13,025 bases of DNA from Altererythrobacter sp. (GTDB taxonomy: Bacteria; Pseudomonadota; Alphaproteobacteria; Sphingomonadales; Sphingomonadaceae), in NCBI GenBank assembly GCA_011524425.1, contig WTKI01000061.1:1-13025 (forward strand). Direction: 5' to 3'. Positions 1 through 6,656 of the stretch are shown here, piece by piece. The stretch's first letter is position 1. Each line of letters starts with the position of its first letter. The notes under the pieces are model-generated. The model made no database searches. It was not told where the DNA came from and saw only the letters and a list, made by a program, of their open reading frames with translations. Position numbers and translations under genes: made by a program.

Positions 1-17
1 ATGTGTATAAGAGACAG
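1..17. other. Tn5 mosaic-end (Nextera) adaptor remnant
   Basis: The first 17 bases, ATGTGTATAAGAGACAG, equal the last 17 of the 19-bp Tn5 transposase mosaic end used in tagmentation libraries. They sit at the extreme left edge and interrupt an otherwise open minus-strand reading frame. This is best read as untrimmed sequencing adaptor at a contig end, not as a genomic transposon end, because no transposon sequence accompanies it. Genomic sequence should be taken to begin at base 18. Confidence 0.93.
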
Positions 18-266
18 GTCATGCGCCAGCCACAAGATCACGCGGTCAGCCCGGGTCTCTTGATCAAGCAAGCTTTTGAGGGTTTTTGCCAGCGTCGGGA
101 AACGCGGCGGGAAAGACGTCAGAGTTACGATCAACGGCGTTGCAAGACCGTGCTTTGATGGGTTGGCCACTACCGGAAAGCGCGCGACCGCGCGCTCAGC
201 CTGGCGTTCAAGCCAGACCTGTCGCAGTTTGCGGTACGCAAGTTTAATCCTGTAAGTGCCGCGCAT
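18..266 (-). CDS. Glycosyltransferase, N-terminal fragment (3' end cut off by adaptor)
   Basis: This minus-strand frame starts at ATG 266-264 and stays open for 83 codons until it meets the adaptor. The start overlaps the stop of the upstream sulfotransferase gene as TAATG, which suggests translational coupling. After a basic N-terminus (about residues 1-40) comes PLIVTLTSFPPRFPTL (residues 44-59), then KTLKSLLDQ and DRVILWLA. A first beta-strand ending in LTS(F/Y)PPR, then a helix with SLL-Q and a second strand of the form DRIILWLA, is typical of a group of nucleotide-sugar glycosyltransferases found in capsule and EPS clusters. That assignment is from memory of the family, because the catalytic DXD region is missing. 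It probably adds one sugar to the repeat unit. The truncation is a sequencing artefact and not a pseudogene. Confidence 0.7.
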
Positions 267-1411
267 TAGCTTTGTCCGGCCGCATTTGCCGGGTGTGTCT
301 GGGCCGGCGCTTTTTCCATTGCTGCCTGCCACTTCGCTGTTTTCTTCAACTGCCTGCCTGCAAATCGGCGCCCTAAAGCAAGCCGAGCGAGTTTTGCAGG
401 GCTGCGGAAACGATAATATCGCGGATGATCAAACACGTGATGCGCGTTCGCGATATCTGGCGCTTCAATCCAGCGAACCTTGAAGGTCGCATCACGGAGC
501 ATTACTGGCTCAAACCGCTCCACAAAGGCAGGGGACAGGCCGAAAGCGGGCACTGTCCGGACTGGCGCGTCTCCGGCATCGTAACCGAAATGAAGCAGCC
601 ATTCATGGCAAACCAGGCTGACGGCGTCGGCTATGCTTTTGTCCAGATTGGTCTTCCAGACAAAGACCCGCGACGGATCCAAGGTGCTGGAGACTTGCGC
701 TTTCCAGCTTTCTCCTTCGGAAGAGACATCACTCGCCGCATTTTGGAATTGCAGCATGGCGGGGTCGAATTGGATGTCGATCTGCTCGCACAATTTGCGC
801 AATTCGCTTTCAGGTGATGCGATCATATCTTCATAGCGAATGGTCGTAGCAAGCGGATCTGTCTTGAAAAACGGCTCGCCTGTTTCCTGCCATTCGCGCC
901 AAATATAGGCGTTGGCTAAAGCGGAATTGCTGAATGTCGGCAATTTGCATGTCGACACCACGCTGTCTCTGGGGTCACGAACAATGCGTATGATGCGGGC
1001 CTTGGGCCATAACGCACGAATTTGCGGCAGATTGCATAAATGATTGGGGGTCTTTTCGACCCAGCCTGATTTGCCGCGCTTTTCGGCAAACGGAATAGTC
1101 AGCGCTTCAAGGACTGCGGCAATCGATGGCGATTGCTGTTCTAGCCGTTCGCGCGCTTGCGCCTTGTCAGTGTCAAACAATTCCAAGACCGGCTGGTCGG
1201 CAAGAGTTAGGCCAGCCAGTGTTTCCACTGCCTTGTTTGGCCAATTGGCCGGATCGATTGCTGCATCCAGCATGTCAGCATTGAGCTTGCTAAAGAACTG
1301 GCTCTCCGGGCCTGCGGCATAATTGGAGTGCGCGCCAAACATGGCGGCCAGCAAAGTGGTGCCCGAGCGTGGTGCACCTACGATGAAGATAGGAGGAGGT
1401 GACAGGTTCAT
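266..1411 (-). CDS. Sulfotransferase family protein (PAPS-dependent)
   Basis: The 381-residue product has both nucleotide-binding signatures of PAPS sulfotransferases. The 5'-phosphosulfate loop is near the N-terminus (IFIVGAPRSGTTLL, residues 8-21). The 3'-phosphate motif is RIIRIVRDPRDSVVS (139-153). WVEKTPNH (117-124) is also usual in bacterial Sulfotransfer_3-type proteins. Such enzymes move sulfate from PAPS to a hydroxyl or amine, on a carbohydrate in many bacterial cases. The last roughly 110 residues extend past the core and end in a basic stretch of unknown role. ATG 1411 is the only usable start, since an in-frame stop lies a few codons upstream; no strong ribosome-binding site is visible. 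It lies 41 bp after the polymerase gene, and its stop overlaps the start of a glycosyltransferase. Sulfation of the EPS made here is the natural inference, but the acceptor cannot be read from sequence. Confidence 0.88.
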   Translation of the reverse strand: MNLSPPPIFIVGAPRSGTTLLAAMFGAHSNYAAGPESQFFSKLNADMLDAAIDPANWPNKAVETLAGLTLADQPVLELFDTDKAQARERLEQQSPSIAAVLEALTIPFAEKRGKSGWVEKTPNHLCNLPQIRALWPKARIIRIVRDPRDSVVSTCKLPTFSNSALANAYIWREWQETGEPFFKTDPLATTIRYEDMIASPESELRKLCEQIDIQFDPAMLQFQNAASDVSSEGESWKAQVSSTLDPSRVFVWKTNLDKSIADAVSLVCHEWLLHFGYDAGDAPVRTVPAFGLSPAFVERFEPVMLRDATFKVRWIEAPDIANAHHVFDHPRYYRFRSPAKLARLALGRRFAGRQLKKTAKWQAAMEKAPAQTHPANAAGQS

Positions 1412-1441
1412 TGTCTTTGCGGCCCTAGGCGTTCACTCATG

Positions 1442-1455
1442 TGACTCTTGAGTCA
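1442..1455. repeat. Short perfect inverted repeat at the polymerase stop codon
   Basis: TGACTC-TT-GAGTCA is a perfect 6-bp inverted repeat with a 2-nt centre. It covers the minus-strand stop codon of the polymerase gene (1453-1455) and lies in the 41-bp gap before the sulfotransferase gene. The centre is too small for a stable RNA hairpin and no T-run follows, so it is not a convincing terminator. A DNA-binding site or chance are both possible. Confidence 0.35.
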
Positions 1456-2748
1456 GAATTTCTGAGCTTTGATTTGCGCGCGCTCTAAGTCGGTTAAGGG
1501 CAAATCGTCGCGCGCAAAACCGAGGGTTAAGGCCGCATAGGTGAGAATTGTCTCAGCATAAATTTGCGCCATTCCCATGCTTTCAAAATATGTCCTCAAG
1601 ATCCAGTAGACCATCCAGGCACAAAAGAAGATACGGGATGGATCAGGGCGGATCATGCTTCGCCAGATCAAGGTGCCGAGCGAAACTGAAACTATTGTTA
1701 CAAACAGTCCAAAGCCGACCCAGCCAAGCGAGACTAAAATCTCTTTGGCTGTGTTATGGAAATTGAAGCCGGTTTTGTTGAATATCAGAAATTCGCGCCA
1801 CAGGGCTTCTGCATCGAAGTTTCCGGGCACCCAAAAAGCCGCAAAGCCGAGACCAAGGACGGGACGCTGCTCGATAAGCTGGTCTGCCTTGCGCCAGAGT
1901 TCGACCCGACCTGTGAGACCCGCATCTTTGCCTGATCCTGTGATCAGCAATTCAAACATTAAAGGTAGCCAAAATTCGACTGTCGCAAGGGCAGCGACGA
2001 CGAACACACTGATTACGATAAGAATGGACGCCCGTGCCTGTCTGGGAAGGCGCTGCGAAGTCAGCCACATCATGATGCAAAGCACAGCGGCTCCGCCTCC
2101 GATCAGAGCCCCAGCGGACAAGGCTTTATACAGAGAGTATAGTGCTACCGGGAGCAATACTCCTGCCAGAACGAGCAGGCCAAGAGAACGGATTTGCTTT
2201 GCAAGTGACATGCAAGCAAGTGCTAAGAGGACACCGATGGCCCCTGAGCTCCCGGCCATGTTCTTGCTTGCGGCAACGCCGATAAATGCCACTTCGCCGC
2301 TGGTTCCGTCGCGCTTGGTTTCACCGATCAGAATGCCGCTGAAAAGGAAGCCGGCATAGGCGAGCATTACGCCCACCAGCAAAGCGCGCCGGTCCAATGT
2401 TGTCGCCATCAATACGCCAGACGCGACTGTGATGGTGAATAGCAATCCATAACGCGCAGTGGCCGCAGGCGCGACCGACCAGATCATGGATGCGAACGCG
2501 AATGCCGGGATCAACAATATAGGCCAGGAGCGAGCGAGGGCAGTAGGGAGTTTTTCAACCCGCAGCCAGGCCATCAGTACGACTGAGCCGAACACCAGGA
2601 TGACAGAAAGCGGTCCCAGCTTGGTATTGAAAAGGCATGCCGCAATAGGCAGAGCGGCCAGAAGTGCATCGGTTACGAGTGCACCCTGACCGTTCTTGAG
2701 GTCGTTCAGATAAACAGCGTTGGGCTGGTGGCTGACGACCGGCTCCAT
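1453..2748 (-). CDS. O-antigen ligase/polymerase family membrane protein (Wzy/WaaL-like EPS polymerase)
   Basis: The 431-residue product is strongly hydrophobic, with roughly ten predicted membrane segments between residues 25 and 410. It carries the usual marks of the Wzy_C/WaaL family: GVAASKNMAG (157-166); a large periplasmic stretch with TGRVELW (279-285) and RPVLGLGFAAFW (295-306); and HNTAKEILVSLGWVG (331-345). The arginines and the histidine in these motifs are the residues generally implicated in catalysis in this family. In an EPS cluster with a Wzc-like chain-length regulator and a Wza-like exporter, the likely role is block polymerisation of lipid-linked repeat units in the periplasm, not lipid A ligation. 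The gene starts 20 bp after the export lipoprotein gene. AAGGA (2760-2764) lies 11 nt upstream of its ATG, so the two are very probably cotranscribed. Ligase activity cannot be excluded from sequence alone. Confidence 0.9.
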   Translation of the reverse strand: MEPVVSHQPNAVYLNDLKNGQGALVTDALLAALPIAACLFNTKLGPLSVILVFGSVVLMAWLRVEKLPTALARSWPILLIPAFAFASMIWSVAPAATARYGLLFTITVASGVLMATTLDRRALLVGVMLAYAGFLFSGILIGETKRDGTSGEVAFIGVAASKNMAGSSGAIGVLLALACMSLAKQIRSLGLLVLAGVLLPVALYSLYKALSAGALIGGGAAVLCIMMWLTSQRLPRQARASILIVISVFVVAALATVEFWLPLMFELLITGSGKDAGLTGRVELWRKADQLIEQRPVLGLGFAAFWVPGNFDAEALWREFLIFNKTGFNFHNTAKEILVSLGWVGFGLFVTIVSVSLGTLIWRSMIRPDPSRIFFCAWMVYWILRTYFESMGMAQIYAETILTYAALTLGFARDDLPLTDLERAQIKAQKF

Positions 2749-2768
2749 ATCGGAATTTGTCCTTTAGC

Positions 2769-3338
2769 TTACAGGAAGCGCTCGCCGATACGCACTGTGT
2801 CACCTGGCAGGACCCAAACCGGCTGGTTGGCCTTCAGGATGTATGTGCGTTCTTCGGTTTCACCGGCGCGGCGGATGAACACTTTGCTCTTGTCGGCGCG
2901 GTAGGAATAGCCGCCAGCCAAAGCAATCGCCTGCGTTGCTGTAAGGTTAGCGCGGTAGGCAAACTCGCCGGAATTGCTGACTTCGCCTAAGATGTAGAAA
3001 GGACGATAATTCAGAACTTCAATGCTGACACGCGGATCGTTGAGGTATCCGTCAGCCAGACGCTGTGTCAGAAATGCCGCTGAACCTTCGACGGTTCTGC
3101 CTTCGACAGGAATGGCGCCAAGCAACGGAAAAGCGATGTCGCCGACTGATGTCACGACATATTCGTTGCTCAGTGATTCTTCGCCAAAAACGGTAACTTT
3201 GAGACGATCTCCAGCACCGATCCTGTAAGACGGTGCATCAATCGAAGCCTCAGCGACGGGCGGTGTCCCAGTAGCGCAAGCGCTAAGACCCAACAGCATA
3301 GCGCAGAGTGCTGCAAGAATTTGCGATGTGCGTAGCAT
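2769..3338 (-). CDS. Polysaccharide biosynthesis/export lipoprotein (Wza-like, Poly_export + SLBB)
   Basis: This is an outer-membrane export protein of the Wza/ExoF-like family. ATG 3338 gives a 189-residue protein with a compact lipoprotein signal. A hydrophobic core is followed by LSAC, with Cys21 as the likely lipidated residue. A Poly_export domain follows (about 36-110: YRIGAGDRLKVTVFGEESLS through NDPRVSIEVLNYRP), then an SLBB domain (about 112-163: FYILGEVSNSGEFAYR, TATQAIALAGGYSYRA). An ATG at 3353 would add five residues, but GGGGA (3347-3351) sits 8 nt before ATG 3338, so the shorter form is preferred. At under 200 residues it lacks the later domains and C-terminal membrane helix of E. 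coli Wza. This short form is common in alphaproteobacteria, where the way across the outer membrane is less clear. It is the first gene of the operon with the polymerase and sulfotransferase. Confidence 0.92.
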   Translation of the reverse strand: MLRTSQILAALCAMLLGLSACATGTPPVAEASIDAPSYRIGAGDRLKVTVFGEESLSNEYVVTSVGDIAFPLLGAIPVEGRTVEGSAAFLTQRLADGYLNDPRVSIEVLNYRPFYILGEVSNSGEFAYRANLTATQAIALAGGYSYRADKSKVFIRRAGETEERTYILKANQPVWVLPGDTVRIGERFL

Positions 3339-3388
3339 TTCCAATTTCCCCATAGTGAAAGCGCTGTTGCGCCTATTTATCCGGCAAT

Positions 3389-3417
3389 ATCAAAGCTTTT
3401 GCCGACCCGCCTGTCCA
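3389..3417 (-). promoter_or_regulatory. Candidate promoter for the export/polymerase/sulfotransferase operon
   Basis: On the minus strand TGGACA (3417-3412, five of six matches to TTGACA) is followed after exactly 17 bp by TTTGAT (3394-3389, four of six to TATAAT). Transcription would start near 3382, about 45 nt before the preferred ATG at 3338. An imperfectly centred inverted repeat, CGGCAA (3382-3387) and TTGCCG (3399-3404), brackets the -10 region and could be an operator. This is consensus matching by eye only; alphaproteobacterial promoters deviate often from the E. coli pattern. Confidence 0.35.
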
Positions 3418-3452
3418 GCTTTTTTCAAGCCTTTGAGGTGTTGAGGTTATCC

Positions 3453-3548
3453 TTACTTCTTAGAGGAGGCAACCGCATTGGTCTTGGCGGCCTTGACCCA
3501 TAAAAGGACAAGCTTTTTCAAAGGGTTTACGCGTTCAATTCCTGGCAT
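3453..3548 (-). CDS. Possible small basic peptide gene (31 residues), unknown function
   Basis: Seven bases after the stop of the GT2 gene, an ATG on the same strand opens a 31-codon frame ending in TAA. The product begins MPGIERVNPLKKLVLLWVKA and ends in ASSKK, with seven lysines and one arginine. Its middle, LKKLVLLWVKAAK, would form a basic amphipathic helix and could sit on a membrane. A weak GAGA ribosome-binding site lies about 5 nt before the ATG. I do not recognise a family. Position and strand fit translational coupling to the GT2. A frame of this length can easily arise by chance, so its reality is uncertain; it could also be the decayed tail of a longer GT2 C-terminus. Confidence 0.3.
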   Translation of the reverse strand: MPGIERVNPLKKLVLLWVKAAKTNAVASSKK

Positions 3549-3555
3549 TGCGTCT

Positions 3556-4479
3556 CTAGCCGCCTAACAGTCGCGCAATCCGCGCTTTGATCGGCATGGC
3601 AAAATGGCGCGCGCTGCCCGGTTCTTTTGCCACTTCGCTCAGAGCTGTCATGGGCTTGCGGTTTTTGAGTGCTTCAATCGCCATTGTGAACGCGACGGCT
3701 TGCCGCATTGCTTTTTGGCGCTTCTGAAAGGCTGCGCTGTCCAGGCCGGCCTTAAGCACTTCTTTTTCAAGGCTTTGCGCGCGTGCACCCATCGCCGCGG
3801 CGTGTTTTGGCGACAACCGGTGTGAGATTGATTGCTCGTGCTTTCGATAGCGATAGCCCGCTTGCGCAGCCACGTAATAGCGCGCGCCGTGCATCAGCAA
3901 ACGGATGATCAAGTCATCGTCTTCAGCCACGCGCAGTGTCTCGTCATAACGAATGCCAGTTTGCTCGATCAATGATCGTGCGATCATAGGCTTGAGAAAG
4001 CCGGGGTTTGGTGCAGGGCCATACATGGCGCTGTCGCGAAAATAGGCCTCCAAAGTCAGGACCGTGTCGGGAAGGCTTGAATTTTCAAGAAACTGCGTTG
4101 TCTCCATGCCTTCTCCAAACAGTTGCAGATCATCTGCAACCATTTGCGCATTATGAGCCTGTGCTGCTGCGATCAGCCTTGCGCTGCGATCAGGCTCTAA
4201 CAAGTCATCGCTGTCGAGCACTGCATACCAGTCGCCTTGCATTTGCTCGAGCGCGATATTGCGTGCGCCCCCGGGGCCGCGATTGCTGGGGGTGCGAAAG
4301 AAGCGAATACGTGGATCTGCTTGCGCCATGCGCTCAGCGAGCAGGTCGCTACCGTCAGAACTGCCATCGTCAACGATTACAACTTCGCAATCGATATCGT
4401 TCTGCGCGAGAGCAGAGTTAACGCATTCTTCAAGGTATTTCCCTGAGTTGTAGCTCGCGACAGCAAATGTCACTTTCAT
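3556..4479 (-). CDS. Glycosyltransferase family 2 protein
   Basis: From ATG 4479 the product is 307 residues with a GT-A fold beginning directly at its first beta-strand (MKVTFAVASYNSGKYLEECV). Nucleotide-sugar binding is marked by VIVDDGSSDGS (34-44), NRGPGGARN (66-74) and the DXD-type metal site LDSDD (88-92). The catalytic-base region is RVAEDDDL (183-190). The start at 4479 is chosen because family members begin at this strand and GAGG lies about 10 nt upstream. In-frame ATGs at 4503 and 4566 would add a non-conserved tail overlapping the divergent phosphatase gene. It is inverting by family (GT2) and cytoplasmic, and should add one sugar to the repeat unit. Its C-terminal half (FLKPMI, GIRYDETLR, ED) is organised like that of the GT2 at 8957-9937, so the two are probably paralogues. 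Donor and acceptor cannot be told. Confidence 0.9.
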   Translation of the reverse strand: MKVTFAVASYNSGKYLEECVNSALAQNDIDCEVVIVDDGSSDGSDLLAERMAQADPRIRFFRTPSNRGPGGARNIALEQMQGDWYAVLDSDDLLEPDRSARLIAAAQAHNAQMVADDLQLFGEGMETTQFLENSSLPDTVLTLEAYFRDSAMYGPAPNPGFLKPMIARSLIEQTGIRYDETLRVAEDDDLIIRLLMHGARYYVAAQAGYRYRKHEQSISHRLSPKHAAAMGARAQSLEKEVLKAGLDSAAFQKRQKAMRQAVAFTMAIEALKNRKPMTALSEVAKEPGSARHFAMPIKARIARLLGG

Positions 4480-4501
4480 TCGGGAAGAACCTCGTATTTC
4501 C

Positions 4502-5365
4502 ATGACTCTTTCTCTACCTATAGAAACATCAGGAGCAAGCGCGGCTTTTCGTAGCCGTGCCGGCAAGGGTAGTAAGAAAATCGGTAGGAACTGGCTCGAG
4601 TTTTGGAAACGTCACCCGCACACAGCTGCGGGCGAACGGTTATACGCGATCGGAGACATCCATGGCCGCGCCGATTTGCTTGAGCAAATGCTTGCAGCGA
4701 TCTGGGACGATATGGCGCGGACCGATGACGGCCGGAATGCGCGGATGGTGTTTCTGGGCGACCTGATTGACCGCGGCCCTGACAGCAAGACAGTGCTTTC
4801 GCTTGTGCTGGATCTTACTCGGACTCAAAATGCAATTTGCTTGCTTGGCAATCACGAGCAGCTTTTGCTGAATGCATTGATGGGCGACAAAGCATCGCTG
4901 AAAGGGTGGCTTAAGCTTGGCGGCTGGCAGACGCTCAAATCGTATGATGATTCAAAAAAGAAGAAGAAAGAAAGCGATCTGGAATATGCCATGCGTTTGG
5001 CGGAATCGATTCCCAGAGCGCATATCGAGTTTCTAGAAAGTCTGCCGACCTCCTATCGCTCTGGAACCTATTTCCTCGCGCATGCAGGTGTCAGGCCCGG
5101 GGTGAAGTTGAAGAAACAAGACCCGCACGATCTCGTCTGGATACGTAAGCCGTTTCTCGAGACGCAGGAAGACTTGGGCGCGATCGTGATCCATGGCCAT
5201 TCCGTGGTGGACAATGTGACTTTCTTCAACAACCGGATCGCGGTGGACACGCAGGCCTGGAAAAGTGGCAAGCTTTCCTGTGTCCGCCTTGCAGGGGAAG
5301 GGTGCTCAGTAATTTTCGCTAAGAAGAAGAGCGTTAAAACGATACCGATCTGGTCAGAGGACTGA
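4502..5365 (+). CDS. Metallophosphoesterase, PPP-type serine/threonine protein phosphatase family
   Basis: The 287-residue product has all core motifs of the PPP/calcineurin-like phosphoesterase fold in order: GDIHGR (51-56), GDLIDRGPDS (86-95), GNHE (116-119), LAHAG (192-196) and IHGH (230-233). These supply the ligands for a two-metal centre. The length suits the compact bacterial PPP group that includes lambda phosphatase, PrpA/PrpB-type and ApaH-like enzymes. Substrates in that group range from phospho-Ser/Thr/Tyr proteins to dinucleotides. About 45 basic residues precede the domain. ATG 4502 is the only start before the first motif, since an in-frame stop lies at 4451-4453; no clear ribosome-binding site is seen. 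A lysine run (residues 152-156) sits in an exposed insertion. The gene is divergent from the GT2 across 22 bp and convergent with the GT4 across 12 bp. It may oppose the BY-kinase encoded downstream, but that is inference. Confidence 0.9.
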   Translation: MTLSLPIETSGASAAFRSRAGKGSKKIGRNWLEFWKRHPHTAAGERLYAIGDIHGRADLLEQMLAAIWDDMARTDDGRNARMVFLGDLIDRGPDSKTVLSLVLDLTRTQNAICLLGNHEQLLLNALMGDKASLKGWLKLGGWQTLKSYDDSKKKKKESDLEYAMRLAESIPRAHIEFLESLPTSYRSGTYFLAHAGVRPGVKLKKQDPHDLVWIRKPFLETQEDLGAIVIHGHSVVDNVTFFNNRIAVDTQAWKSGKLSCVRLAGEGCSVIFAKKKSVKTIPIWSED

Positions 5366-5377
5366 CAGCCAACGCTT

Positions 5378-6655
5378 CTAATGTCCAAGGAGCTGTTCGA
5401 GCTTACCCTTTAATTCAGCATGCACGCTTTCGGCTGCAAAATGCGCATTCGCACATGACAGCGCTTTGCTTGCCAGTTCTTCGCGAGCAGCGCTGCTTCC
5501 AGCCAATTCGGTAATAGCATCGGCCATCGCCTTAGGGTCATCATGGCAACGCACTGCATTAGCGCATATGTCTTCCACCCCTTGGAGGGTAACGGAAGTT
5601 GCTGCGACTGCTTTGCCCAGGCCCAATGCCTCGACCAGTTTGATCTTCAATCCGGACCCAAAGGTAAGAGGTGAGATGAGCACTCCTGCATTGCGATAAT
5701 GCGGTTCAAGGTCATCGACTAACCCAAGAAACCGCACCGCATCAAAGCTTTGCGTGTCAAATTTTCGCCCGACAGTCCCCACAACGTCAAGCTGAGCATT
5801 CGGTCTTGCCGCGCGAACCAATGGCCAGACCTGCTCGCAGAACCATTTGAGCCCGACGCTGTTAGGGGCTGTGTCGCTTCCAATGAATAGCAAGCGATCA
5901 TCCAATCCGGGTTGAGGCTGCGCAACCGTTTTTGCTGGCATTGCCGCGAGGATTGCTGCCGCATCAGGGCAATTCTGCGCGACGAAATCGCGCTCTTCTG
6001 ATTGAATGGCTATCACCCAATCCGCCCGGCCGAGCATTTCGATCTCGTCGATTTCATTGACCGTTGCAACGGAGTCTTCCCCCTTACCCTGTCTATGCGA
6101 AAACAGGTCATGCATGATCACTGCTTTCGCAGCATCTTCCGGCACACCGGCAAAACCGTCCGTGCCAAAAACATAGTCAGACACCGCTAATTTCAGTCGG
6201 TCCTGTGCTTGACCTGCCATTTGCTCGACAAATGCGAGTTCGTTGGACTGCCATGGCAATGCAATGGAATAGGGGCGAGGATTGTCTGCGAGAAAAGCGC
6301 GATCACCCAGCAGCTTGCGGGCAACAAGTTTGATCCCACCTGTCAGAAAGCCCCACCAAACCGCCGGAGACAGGGAAACTGCGACGCGCCCAATGCGCTC
6401 CATACCGAGAATTTCATGCCGGCTGAACACATCCAGCTCTTCGTTAAAGCGCAGCACGGGCGTGCGCCCAGCCAGTTCAGCGCTGGGCTGGATCAACCAT
6501 ATATCAAAGCCGCTTTCCCTGATCGATTTTGCCAGCGCGAGCACATAGGCCGAGCTGCCATTATTGGCAGCGACGATCCTCTGCTTGCTGATTAGCATGG
6601 CTACCGGACGTGGCGCGGTTTGCGCTGTGAAAGGAGCGCTGGCCCTATCTGTCAT
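5378..6655 (-). CDS. Glycosyltransferase family 4 (GT-B fold) protein
   Basis: The 425-residue product has a GT-B architecture. The N-terminal domain holds a glycine-rich acceptor-side loop, VAANNGSSAYVLALAKSI (28-45). The C-terminal domain opens with LLFIGSDTAPNSVGLKWF (255-272). It then carries the donor-binding signature SPLTFGSGLKIKLVEALGLG (328-347) followed by KAVAATSVTLQGVE. This is the usual layout of retaining GT4 enzymes of the Glyco_trans_1_4 type, with the second glutamate at VEALG. ATG 6655 is preferred: it begins one base after the TAG of the ExoA-like gene, as in tight translational coupling. A GTG at 6670 would only add five residues inside that gene. It is the last gene of a three-gene glycosyltransferase unit, and it converges on the phosphatase gene with only 12 bp between stops. 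It likely adds one sugar to the EPS repeat unit in the cytoplasm. Confidence 0.9.
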   Translation of the reverse strand: MTDRASAPFTAQTAPRPVAMLISKQRIVAANNGSSAYVLALAKSIRESGFDIWLIQPSAELAGRTPVLRFNEELDVFSRHEILGMERIGRVAVSLSPAVWWGFLTGGIKLVARKLLGDRAFLADNPRPYSIALPWQSNELAFVEQMAGQAQDRLKLAVSDYVFGTDGFAGVPEDAAKAVIMHDLFSHRQGKGEDSVATVNEIDEIEMLGRADWVIAIQSEERDFVAQNCPDAAAILAAMPAKTVAQPQPGLDDRLLFIGSDTAPNSVGLKWFCEQVWPLVRAARPNAQLDVVGTVGRKFDTQSFDAVRFLGLVDDLEPHYRNAGVLISPLTFGSGLKIKLVEALGLGKAVAATSVTLQGVEDICANAVRCHDDPKAMADAITELAGSSAAREELASKALSCANAHFAAESVHAELKGKLEQLLGH

Positions 6656-6656
6656 T

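Noticed and set aside
1..17. Real transposon end (Tn5/IS50)
   Set aside because: Only the synthetic mosaic-end sequence is present at the very edge, with no transposase or IS50 sequence; an adaptor explains it fully.
425..817. Plus-strand open frame of 130 codons
   Set aside because: It lies antisense within the sulfotransferase gene, whose motifs are clear; no domain or ribosome-binding site supports it.
1655..2359. Plus-strand open frame of 234 codons antisense to the polymerase gene
   Set aside because: Length comes from the reverse frame of a hydrophobic gene. The product is basic, low in complexity and without motif.
3382..3404. CGGCAA...TTGCCG as a terminator for the small peptide/GT2 transcript
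   Set aside because: The loop is 11 bases, the stem only 6 bp, and no T-run follows on the minus strand. It overlaps a better promoter interpretation.
5360..5385. Search for a bidirectional terminator between the convergent phosphatase and GT4 genes
   Set aside because: Only 12 bp separate the stops and no stem-loop with a T-tract is visible there.
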